Shown: positions 15,401-22,190 of the stretch, piece after piece
Layout of the letters: the number at the start of each line of letters is the position of its first letter
Position numbering within the stretch: the stretch's first letter is position 1
Notes under the pieces: generated by a model
Told to the model about the DNA's origin: nothing
The model's input: the letters and a program-made list of their open reading frames with translations, nothing else
The model's database searches: none
Origin: Auxenochlorella pyrenoidosa
Taxonomy: Eukaryota > Chlorophyta > Trebouxiophyceae > Chlorellales > Chlorellaceae
Assembly: GCA_001430745.1 (NCBI GenBank)
Contig: KQ482050.1
Location: 313,921-336,110 of the forward strand
Length of the DNA: 22,190 nucleotides
Reading direction: 5' to 3'
Translations under genes and position numbers: made by a program

Positions 15401-17905
15401 CCCGCGCTCGGTGGCGCAACCCCTGCAGGAAGCCGCTGAACCGGCGGTTCATCGTGGTGGAGGGCATCTACGCCAACACCGGCGACCTGGCGCCCCTGAG
15501 GGAGCTCAAGGCGCTCAAGGAGGTGCGCAGGGGGGCAAGGCCAGGGGCAGTGGCAGCAGAGGGTCAAGGCGCGCAAGGAGGTGTGCACAGGGAGGGGCCC
15601 CCGGGCGAGCGGCGTAAGGGAGGTCAAGGAGGTGTGCAAGAGGGCTGGTGCCCGGGAGCAGGGACTGTATGAGGATCAACGAGGCATGCAGGAGGGGCGA
15701 GGGGCAGAGGAGGGATCGAGGCGCTCAGGGAGTTGTGCAGGAGGGCAGGGGCAGGGGCCACCCAATCTGAAGAGCAGGGAGGAGGGCGCCCAGTCCCTGC
15801 GGGCCTGCTCTGCCCAGCCCGCTAGCACTACTCCCAGGGGCCCTCTGGCTGCCTCGGGCCGCCGCCTGCGTAAAAGTGGACGCCCCTGCGCTCCCGCTGT
15901 GCGCAGCTGTACCGCTCCCGCCTGGTGGTTGCAACCGGCCGACCCTGTACCCCCCACCCGTGCCCCCCACTTGTGCCCCCCACTTGTGCCCCCCCTCCCC
16001 CTTGCGCAGCGGTACCGGTACCGCCTGGTGGTCGACGAGTCCCTCAGCGTGGGCGTGCTCGGCAAGCACGGCCGCGGCGCCGCCGAGGAGGCGGGATACG
16101 CTCCCGAGGATGTCGAGATTGTGGGCGGCTCCATGAGTGAGCTTTGCCCCTGGGCGGGCCGCTGCGTTCTCGTTTTCTCGATCTGAACATGCTGCGCCTC
16201 CCTTTGCGCCACAGCTCTCATGCTGCTGGGCAAGAAAGGGCCGGAGGTGGTTGGCCGGCTCGGAAGGCGCGCCGCTTGCCGCCGCTCTTCCGGCCGCCCC
16301 TGCCGCGCTGGGGAGGCCCTGCCTTGTCGTGGTGCGCTGCCTGCGTCCCGGCCCGCCCTGTGGCTCAGCCCGCTGCCCTATTATTACTACTGTATTAGGC
16401 TTGAATTATAATAGGTTTAAACCAAGCTGCGTCGGCGCGGCGCTGCAGGCAACGCGCTGGCATCCATTGGCGGCTTCTGCGCGGGCGACCGCGAGATTGT
16501 GGACCACCAGCGGCTCAGCGGCCTCGGCTACTGCTTCTCGGCATCCCTGCCGCCCTTCCTGGCCACAGGTGGGTCATTTTGCTGCGCTCTGCGCGCATTC
16601 GCGACTTCATGCCTGCTTGTCCTTCATTTTGCTTCTTCTCGGCAGCCCTGCCGCCCTGCCTGGCCACCCAACGGGCCCTTGCTGCCGTGTGCGCCCGCCA
16701 CTTCTGCCCCGCTGCGCCGCAATGCTCCTGCGCTCAGTGCGTGTCCCAGCGCTTTCTTGCGCACGAAACAAACAAACCCCCTGCCGCGGCGCGCATCCGC
16801 ACCCAGCGATGCTCCTGCGCATGCCAGTGCTGTCTTGCCCTCTTGACTGCCCCTGCCGCAGCGGGCATCCGCGCCCTGCGATGCTCCCGCGCATCCGATT
16901 GGTTTCTTGCACACCAACCAACCCCCCTGCCGCAGCGGGCATCCGCGCCCTGGACCACCTGGAGCGGGACGGCCCGCAGCTGATGGCGTCGCTGCGGCGC
17001 AACGCCGCCGCCCTGCGCCGCCTGGCCGTCGGCATCCCGGGGCTGGAGGTGGTGGGTGGCGCCGCGGCAGAGGCCTCGCCGCTGGTGCACCTGGCACTGA
17101 GCCCAGCGCCGCCTCGGGAGGAGGTGAGCCCACTGGGCCTGCCAGCCGGGGTTGCCAGCCGGGGCTGCCGGCTGGGGCCGCCGGCTGACGGCGCCTGCGG
17201 CGCCCTCGCCTCGCCGCCCGCCATCCCTGCAGCAAAAGCGCTTGCTCGCCGCGGCTGCAGTGCCGCAAGAGCAGGCCCTGCTCGCACCCCCCTCCCCTCG
17301 CTGCTTGCGCTGCCTGCCCGTGCCGCTGCGGTCCGGGGCCGACAGCGCGCGCACTTCCCTCGCGCCCTACCCCCCCCCCCCCCCCCCCCGCCCCGCCTGC
17401 GCCGCCTCTCTGCCCTGTGTGCCCGCCGCAGTACGAGGCGGGGGATGCCCTGCTGCAGCGTGTGGTGGACGAGTGCCTGGCCCGCGATGGAGTGCTGCTG
17501 GCCCGCTCTCGCTACTCCAAGCTCGAGCGCGCGCGCCCGCCGCCCAGCATCAGGTGAGTTGGGGCGGGCGGCAGAGGGGGAGGCCGGACGGCTGGTTGTG
17601 TTTTCAAGGCCTGCCGAGAACGTTGTTGGTTCGTCCATTGATTTTGGGGCAGGGATGGCAGGGCGGAAGGCGAGTCAAGATGCCAGGGGGAGGCAGCAGC
17701 CAGCTGTCTCAAGCTGGAGCGCGTGCGCCCCGGGGCCCGGCGGCGACCAGCCTTGGGGCCAGCACCCAAAGTCCCCGCCACCGGCCTGCACCCCTGCCTG
17801 CCCTGATGTGCCTGCAGGGTGGCCGTCACAGCGCAGCACACAGAGGCAGACCTTCAAAAGGTGGTGGCCGCCCTCAAGTCGGCCTGCAAGCGGGTGCTGG
17901 CTTGA
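12472..17905 (+). CDS. LCB1: Serine palmitoyltransferase subunit 1 (LCB1/SPTLC1-like), complete, 12 exons
   Basis: Non-catalytic partner of LCB2 in ER-membrane serine palmitoyltransferase, which condenses serine with palmitoyl-CoA to 3-ketodihydrosphingosine. Exons: 12472-12783, 13100-13198, 13505-13576, 13840-13938, 14440-14559, 15066-15193, 15429-15522, 16010-16136, 16449-16568, 16936-17123, 17432-17553, 17818-17905. Phases close to 522 residues plus TGA; plant LCB1 has about 480. Landmarks are a membrane helix ([20 protein letters not shown], about residues 70-89), [120 protein letters not shown] and [13 protein letters not shown]. The segment [11 protein letters not shown] has no lysine where catalytic alpha-oxoamine synthases bind PLP, as expected of LCB1. 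The N-terminus is about 40 residues longer than in plants and holds an extra hydrophobic stretch (residues about 8-30). Exon 1 has a GC donor (AAG|GCGAGC). The start sits in GCACCATGG, 541 bp from the divergent XPO1 start. Confidence 0.93.
13771..13807 (+). repeat. Exon-edge echo: copy of the LCB1 exon 4 start, with acceptor and donor
   Basis: 13771-13806 matches 13833-13868 at about 30 of 36 positions, offset 62 bp, including GCCGCAG|GTGCGGG. From its acceptor it reads [10 protein letters not shown] (30 nt, 13778-13807) and then GTACGC, a plausible donor. The real exon begins [10 protein letters not shown]. Confidence 0.85.
13980..14105. repeat. ~41-50-bp repeats in LCB1 intron 4
   Basis: TGCTGCT(AT/CTG)..GCTGCCCGCCGCCCTC recurs near 13980, 14025 and 14062, the last two separated by a CTCGCCGCAG that looks like an acceptor. 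No coding content recognised. Confidence 0.65.
14349..14375 (+). repeat. Exon-edge echo: copy of the LCB1 exon 5 start plus acceptor
   Basis: Matches 14435-14461 at all but about three of 27 positions: CGCAG|GAGCGGCTGGC is kept exactly. The copy reads ERLARFIAA where exon 5 reads ERLARFMGT. Offset 86 bp, so using this acceptor would shift the frame. The exon at 14440 is chosen because it continues into the conserved EEAILYSY block. Confidence 0.85.
14575..14695. repeat. GTGCGC/GTGTGT alternating purine-pyrimidine tract after LCB1 exon 5
   Basis: A run of GTGCGC and GTGTGC units over about 100 bp, starting just after the exon 5 donor (GTGCGC). The unit resembles the donor itself. Such tracts can adopt Z-DNA; here that is inference. 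Confidence 0.8.
15014..15060. repeat. (CA)n microsatellite before LCB1 exon 6
   Basis: ACACAC run interrupted by GCAACACACA, ending at the exon 6 acceptor CCGCAG. A shorter (CA)n lies at about 14393-14411, before exon 5. Confidence 0.85.
15563..15752 (+). repeat. Exon-edge echoes: three copies of the LCB1 exon 7 end plus donor
   Basis: Exon 7 ends CTCAAGGCGCTCAAGGAG|GTGCGC (15505-15528). Similar pieces follow near 15563-15590 (GTCAAGGCGCGCAAGGAG|GTGTGC), 15622-15643 (GTCAAGGAG|GTGTGC) and 15717-15750 (GAGGCGCTCAGGGAG|TTGTGC). The first two keep GT; the last has lost it. Spacing is about 60-95 bp. Confidence 0.8.
15901..15932 (+). repeat. Exon-edge echo: copy of the LCB1 exon 8 start plus acceptor
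   Basis: GCGCAG then a stretch coding LYRSRLVVA; the real exon 8 (16010) follows GCGCAG and codes RYRYRLVVD. Offset 103 bp. The same intron carries the exon 7 echoes, so it has been duplicated from both ends. Confidence 0.8.
16635..16667 (+). repeat. Exon-edge echo: copy of the LCB1 exon 9 end
   Basis: Matches 16534-16566 at 31 of 33 positions, offset 101 bp. The copy codes [11 protein letters not shown] where exon 9 codes [11 protein letters not shown]. The donor is lost: CCACCCAACGGG replaces CCACAG|GTGGG. Confidence 0.88.
16700..16952 (+). repeat. Array of ~72-80-bp units repeating the LCB1 exon 10 acceptor
   Basis: CCTGCCGCAGCGGGCATCCG and the next seven bases occur identically at 16852-16878 and at 16926-16952, which holds the true acceptor. 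A diverged unit starts at 16780 and a more decayed one near 16707. Unit interiors share GATGCTCC(T/C)GCGCAT and TTTCTTGC. Using the 16861 acceptor would add 74 nt and shift the frame. Confidence 0.85.
17708..17737 (+). repeat. Exon-edge echo: diverged copy of the LCB1 exon 11 end
   Basis: Resembles 17516-17545: CAAGCT(C/G)GAGCGCG(C/T)GCGCCC is shared, offset 192 bp. The copy would code [10 protein letters not shown] against [10 protein letters not shown]. It has no donor. This is the weakest of the echoes. Confidence 0.55.
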
Positions 17906-17948
17906 GTTGAGTCTAAGTCCAGTTTAGCCTTAGGCTATATGACTCAAC
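17906..17948 (+). other. Nested inverted repeat directly after the LCB1 stop codon
   Basis: GTTGAGTC (17906-17913) is the exact reverse complement of GACTCAAC (17941-17948). Inside it CTAAG (17913-17917) matches CTTAG (17929-17933), so the two stems share one base at 17913. The transcript could fold into a two-part hairpin starting at the first base after TGA. It lies in an unusually AT-rich patch (TTAGGCTATATGAC) of an otherwise GC-rich region. A role in 3' UTR function is only a possibility. Confidence 0.5.
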
Positions 17949-18300
17949 GCCCTGAGGCTTGCGCCAGGAGGGCCTGAGGGCGAGCCCAGTCTGCGCGTGC
18001 AGCGAGCGTCCAAGGCAGCGGGCAGCCGTCTCGCAGCCGGGCGGCGGCGGCAAACGCGCCTTGCAGCCACCAGGCGGCGGCGCCAGCTGGCGAGCTTTCC
18101 TGCACGCCTGCCGCCCTGCCCCATCGTATTCCCCTACCCTGAGAGCATGCCTGAGTGAATTTGTAAGCGCCCCAGGCCTACGAGGCACGGGGGCGGACAT
18201 CATGGGGCATGGCAGGGGGTCCAGGAAGAAGGCAGCCTGGGGTGGCCCTTGGACGCCGTTGTTGGGGCCTCCTGCCCGACTTCTGCCCTGCTCACGCACA
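17949..18300. other. LCB1 3' UTR remainder and short intergenic region
   Basis: Beyond the hairpin and the TGTAA signal I see no gene or repeat. An open frame on the plus strand joins the next gene in frame but adds residues unlike a signal peptide. The region probably holds the end of the LCB1 transcript and the promoter and 5' UTR of the 18301 gene. A TATAT at about 17936-17940 is too far upstream to call a TATA box with confidence. Confidence 0.4.
18162..18166 (+). terminator. TGTAA polyadenylation signal, likely for LCB1
   Basis: TGTAA is the usual poly(A) signal in chlorophyte algae. This one lies 257 nt past the LCB1 stop and 135 nt before the start chosen for the next gene, which suits an LCB1 3' UTR ending around 18180. 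The match is only five bases, so the call rests on position and on the absence of other copies nearby. Confidence 0.55.
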
Positions 18301-19801
18301 ATGGCGCGCCCCACCCTCCTGCCGGCCCTCCTGCTCCTGGCAGCCCTGTTGCCCGCCGGCTCTCGCGGCCTGCCTGCGCGCCGCCGCGCCCTGCTGCAGG
18401 CCCAGGGCGGCCAGGGCCTCCCCCCAGACTCTTCTGGGGCCGCCCCTGCCCGGGAGGCAGCGACCCAGCCCGTGGGCGCCTACCCAACAGCCGGCCCCCC
18501 AAGCTCAGAAAGCTCCGCCGGCCCTGCCTTCACCTCGCCCTACAGAGGGGCAGACGTGGGCAGCAGCAGCGCAGCCGAGGTGGCCGCCGCCATCGCCGAT
18601 GGCAACGCCCCGAGCTTTGCCGCCGCCGCCGCCGCCGCCGGGCCCGAGGCGGCGGGCCGCGCAGTGACCGAGGCAGTGCAGCGCGGGCAGGGCGGCGCGC
18701 TGGCGCGCTTGGTCAACGAAGCGGGTGGCGCGTCTGCTGCTGCGGACGCTTTCGCCACCGTGAGCCAGCCGGGCGGTGCAGCGGATGGGGGCGCCATGCA
18801 TCAGTTGCTGCCCCCCACTGGCTGGCAATGCCGCGAGCCGCCCGTCCTCCTTGGAACTGCATGCATGAATATGCAACAGTGCCCTTGCCCAGAGCGCTCC
18901 TGTCCCCCCTGCAGGGCCTGTGGCCAGCCTTCTGTCTGAGCCCCCCTGCCGCGGCCCAGACCATGGCGGCTGCCATGCAGGCCGGCGGGGCGGCTGCGGC
19001 GGCCGCAGCCCAGGCCGCCGTCACTGCCTCGGGCCAGTGCTGCGCGGCCACCCTGCTGGTCCTCTCGCGTGAGCTGAGCAAATAGAGTAAATGAAGTTTT
19101 TTCTTCAGCTGGGCGCTTAGACAGCCGTGGGATACGACGAGCCACTGCAGGCCTCGGGATGGGGAGCAGAAAGCAGCGCTCTGTGCGGCTGCCTGCCGTG
19201 CCTGCCCACCTCCCTAGCCTTGCCGAGCCCCCCTGGCAGCCCCCCTTGCCTGCCGCACCCCGCAGAGGCATCCGACACTGGCGGGCCCGGCTTTGCGTCT
19301 GCGCTCGCAGCGCAGCTCGCCCCTGCCGGCCTCTCCCTGCCGGCCTGTGCTACACCGCCCCAGCTGGCGCAGGCGACCGGCACCCAAGACACGTCGGGCT
19401 CGGTGCGCGCCTGCAGGGTGGGCCGGCAGGGCCTGGGGGCAGATACGAGGCGTCCCTTGCCTGCTTGTTTCAAGCAGTGCATTGTCCAGTAGCAGAGGGC
19501 GTGCAAGGCACGGCTTCCCACAGGCCAGTAGGCTCGATGCTTGCTTCACATCAGATCAAGCCCGCCTGCCATGCAGGCCACCGTCGCTCCTGGCGCGCCC
19601 CTCCCAGCCACCCCTGCTGCCGCCACCGTGGGGGCTTTGGCCCTTGGGGCGGCGCCCCTGCCCGAGGCGCCAGCCGCGGCTGTGGCCAACCCCGGCGTGG
19701 CGGTGGGACCTGCAGCCGAGGCCAGTCAGGCTCTGGCCTCGGCTGCCGGCTCTGCCGCAGGGTACGCCCCCTGCCAGCCAGCGCCGGCAGCAGAGCGCTG
19801 A
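18301..19801 (+). CDS. Putative secreted Ala-rich protein of unknown function, 4 exons (tentative)
   Basis: I do not recognise this gene. The first exon starts with a classic signal peptide: MARP, a Leu/Ala core (residues about 4-17), then PAGSRG as a likely cleavage region. It continues as an Ala/Gly-rich, helix-prone chain with two-sided Ala runs (AAEVAAAIADGNAPSF, then seven Ala, then AGRAVTEAVQRGQGGALARLV). A model with closing phases is 18301-18759, 18960-19068, 19266-19402 and 19577-19801, giving 309 residues and TGA. The last exon again alternates Ala/Pro/Val and ends near SAAGYAPCQPAPAAER. The exon 2 acceptor could instead be at 18915 in the same phase. A donor-like GCAGG|GTACGC near 19762 leaves open that the gene runs further. 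In-frame Met codons exist upstream (for example 18202), but 18301 puts the signal peptide at the N-terminus and lies after the LCB1 poly(A) signal. Low complexity makes exon calls weak; the N-terminal exon is the firmest part. Confidence 0.5.
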
Positions 19802-20399
19802 GCACCGCTGGATAAGCGGCAGGCGATTCCGTCTGATACCATCTTGCTTTGCACGCAACCTCAGCATGACCAACTAGCTCGCGCCTTTTGCCAGGCAATG
19901 CGACGCCAGCTCCGTGCCTGACACTCTGGAAAGCGTGCCCCCGCAGGAAACTGCCTGCCACTGCAGGCGCTTCTGCTAGCAGCTGCTGCCGACAATGCTT
20001 GTCACTGCAATGTTCAACAATGAGCACACTAACGTGTTCCAGGGGATGTGGGAATCAAACTCCACCGGGGGGGGCTTGCAGGAAAAGCAAGCCCAAGGCA
20101 GAGGATGGGAGGCAGCAGAGGCGTTGGCTTGGTAGTGCCAGCATAACCTGGCGCCTGCCTCATTCAAGCTCTGAACCAAGATGACTGGTGCTCGCCTCCA
20201 TGGACACCTGACTGGGACGCCGGCGCCAGCATCGGCGCTTGATGCTTGGCATGCAAGCAGGGTTGTCCTGCAGAGCCGTGCCCCCAGGGCGCTGACCGCT
20301 CCCGCCACAACGCCTTGCACAGGCAGCTGCCACTACGCTCGTTGGCAGTCGCTTGCGCAACACTGCTTTGAAAGGCACAGGTCTGCATGCCACATTGAG
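19802..20399. other. Intergenic region with lower GC, no gene recognised
   Basis: About 600 bp between the end of the Ala-rich model and the proposed start of the ARM-like gene. GC is visibly lower than in the exons around it. No convincing coding stretch and no TGTAA was found on the plus strand, which leaves the 3' end of the Ala-rich gene unresolved. It may hold that gene's 3' UTR (or further exons) and the promoter of the ARM-like gene. Confidence 0.4.
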
Positions 20400-22190
20400 A
20401 TGCAGTCACGAACTTTAAGCCTTCTGGCCTTCCACCGCCTAAACCCACTGCCAGCCCGCCGCTGCGTTGTGCCGCCACACCCCGTCACGCCGCTCGCAGC
20501 GGCGCAAGTGGTCCCGTTGTGGGACCCGAGCTTTCCATTCCAATCGTATCTGCAGACATCCTAGTGGCCACAGAGCCCGGACCCGCTCTGCAGATGACCC
20601 TGAAACGAGCCCTCCTGCGGCTCTTCTTCAAGGCTGCCTCCCCAGACGTCTCAGGCGGGTCCCAAGGCTCGAGTGAGTCTGCTTTGAGAGGGTGGACAAT
20701 TTCCGGCAGGGCGCTAGCCCGCTCTCGCACATACTTACCCTCCCCTTTGAGTTGCCGGCCTTGGACGCACTCCTGCAGGCGAAGAGGTCGGGGCAACCGC
20801 CGCCTGGCAGGTCTTGGAGGGCGTTGCGCCCCAGGTTGTACCTGCGAGGGGAGGTCCTGCCGGCGGCGGCGACACCAGCGGCGGCGCCACGCCAGCGCAG
20901 CCGCTGCCGGCCGGCCTGATGGACCTGCTGCAGGCTGTGTTCAGCGAGGATCAGGAGGCAGCGGCGGGCGCGCTGGAGAGGCTGTGTGAGGTGGTCAAGG
21001 TGAGTGCAGCAGCAGAGGCAGTGGACGGTAGGACCCAGTTGGACATTCCGGAAGTGCGGCGGGCACCCACAAGCCTGCGCATGCCCGCTCGCTCTCTGCC
21101 CGCCTAGCTCCTCTCCATTCCCTCTGCCCCTTTTCAACCCTTTTCTCACGCTGCAGGGAGACTCAGTTCTTGCTGCTGGCCTGGGCACCCACCCCTCCTT
21201 CCTGCCGCGAATGAGGCAGCTGCTGGCGCCCAGCCAGGCCCCTGGTGACTGCCCAGCGGGGGAGCCACAGCCTTGGGGGGGCCGCGGCGGCAGCCGCGGG
21301 CCCAGCCGCGCCAGCGCCTCGGGGGAGCAGCCGACGGCAGAGCGCCTTGCAATGTATGCAGCCTACCTTGTGTCTGTGCTGGCTGGCAAGAGCCGGGCGA
21401 TCGATGACAGGCTGCTAGACCTTCGGTTCGTCCCCGCCCTGGCGTCGGCAGCCGCCGGCTCCGCCGACGGCGCCTGGGGCATGAAGCGCGGCGCGCTGCG
21501 CGCGCTGTCCAAGCTGCTGGGCGCGCAGCCCGCCCTGGCAGCGGCGCAGCTGGCGGCCTGCGGCGGCGTGCAGGCGGCGGCGGCGCTGCTGCCCGGGGAC
21601 GGCTGCACGCGTGGCAACTGTGGTGGGTGTGATCACCGGCACGAGGGTAGGCAGGCTGCTGACCGCCACCCAGCGGGGAGGGGTCGCAGGCAGCACTAGG
21701 CTAGATAGGGCCCGTTTACTGCAGACAGCTGCCCTTGACGGCTTGCTGCCACCCCGAGCAACTGTGAATGAGCGTGCAGGATTGCCTGCCTTATTCGTTC
21801 CTCAGCCAATTGCAGCCTCACGCCATCGTTGGTGCAAACATCTGCCAGGCTTGAAAGGCCTGCCCCGCCCTGATGGCATCGCAGCTGCGTGTCCCCACCC
21901 GCAGGCATCTCGCGGCGCTGCCTGGCCATCCTGCATGCAGTGGCAGAGGTGGCGCCTGACGCTGCAGGCATCAGCACGGCCGTGCTGCAGCCAGAGGCGC
22001 TGGCGGCGCTGGTGCGCCTTCTGGACTGCAGCGGCGCCGACTCTCGCCACCAGGCAGCTGCCCTGGTGCTGCTGCTCCTGGAGAGGGGCGGCAGGGATGC
22101 AGCCCGCATGCTTGCGGCAGCGGGGACGGGACCGACGCTGGTTGCGCTGTCGGGCGGCGGCGGCGGCGGCGAGGCCACGCGGGTGCTGGC
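20400..22190 (+). CDS. Armadillo/ARM-like helical repeat protein, 5' part; continues past the right edge
   Basis: Model exons: 20400-20507, 20594-20672, 20779-20999, 21157-21622 and 21905 to the edge, with all phases closing. The joined protein reads through LLRLFFKAASPD, EEVGATAAWQVLEGVAPQ, GLMDLLQAVFSEDQEAAAGA and ALERLCEVVK. Then come amphipathic Leu/Ala helices: ERLAMYAAYLVSVLAG, MKRGALRALSKLLG, RRCLAILHAVAEVAPDAAG, LQPEALAALVRLLD and RHQAAALVLLLLERGGRDAA. Helix pairs with Leu/Ala heptads and Gly turns look like armadillo-type repeats; no catalytic or U-box signature is visible, so no function is claimed. The first 36 residues (MQSRTLSLLAFHRLNPLPAR onward) have no acidic residue and several Arg/Ser, like an organelle transit peptide, but this first exon is the least certain. 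A simpler start is the ATG at 20594. A Gly-rich linker (about residues 166-183) sits between the first two blocks. ARM assignment is by pattern only. Confidence 0.6.

Noticed and set aside
16213..16260. Possible exon coding [14 protein letters not shown] in LCB1
   Set aside because: It loosely resembles [10 protein letters not shown] of exon 8, but including it breaks the well-conserved junction [11 protein letters not shown]. It could be a very decayed echo; evidence is too weak to list.
16700..16952. Spaced repeats as a CRISPR array
   Set aside because: Unit length is 72-80 bp with related, not unique, interiors, and each unit copies an exon acceptor in a eukaryotic gene. No cas genes are present.
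16137..17927. 596-codon plus-strand open frame across the 3' half of LCB1
   Set aside because: It reads through introns 8 to 11 of LCB1 and carries conserved LCB1 blocks only in part. It is an intron read-through, not a separate gene.
20628..21188. 186-codon minus-strand open frame
   Set aside because: It is antisense to the ARM-like exons and has no recognisable domain. The plus-strand exons with closing phases are the better explanation.
1..22190. Transposable elements, tRNA or rRNA genes
   Set aside because: No transposase or reverse-transcriptase motifs, terminal inverted repeats with target duplications, or tRNA-like cloverleaf segments were noticed on either strand.

Overview
The window is nuclear DNA of a GC-rich, intron-dense eukaryote, most likely a trebouxiophyte/chlorophyte green alga (Chlorella-like). 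The evidence is the very high GC content, many short exons with near-uniform GTGCG/GTGGG/GTGAG donors and CAG acceptors, protein sequences closest to land-plant versions of the families, and a TGTAA-type polyadenylation signal. No bacterial, viral, transposon, tRNA, rRNA or CRISPR feature was found.

Layout: (1) 329-11930, minus strand: nuclear export receptor exportin-1 (XPO1/CRM1). 31 in-frame exons give 1034 residues; the last roughly 70 residues lie beyond the left edge. (2) 11931-12471: a short shared 5' region between two divergent genes. (3) 12472-17905, plus strand: the LCB1 (SPTLC1-like) subunit of serine palmitoyltransferase, 12 exons, 522 residues, complete. (4) 18301-19801, plus strand: a tentative secreted Ala-rich protein of unknown function. 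(5) about 20400 to the right edge, plus strand: the start of an armadillo-repeat-like protein that continues out of the window.

The four genes share no obvious pathway. XPO1 exports NES cargo from the nucleus with RanGTP. LCB1 makes the first sphingolipid intermediate at the ER together with LCB2. They appear to be linked only by the divergent promoter.

The most unusual signal is in gene architecture. Ten of the 41 complete introns of XPO1 and LCB1 carry a diverged partial copy ('echo') of the edge of a neighbouring exon, often with its splice site, 34 to about 200 bp from the original. Some echoes could act as decoy or cassette exons: a 38-nt frame-shifting one in XPO1 and a 30-nt in-frame one in LCB1. 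Four introns also use GC rather than GT donors, and two acceptors look tandem. Intron strand composition flips at the shared promoter. All exon models come from reading and from recalled family sequences, with no alignment or RNA data.
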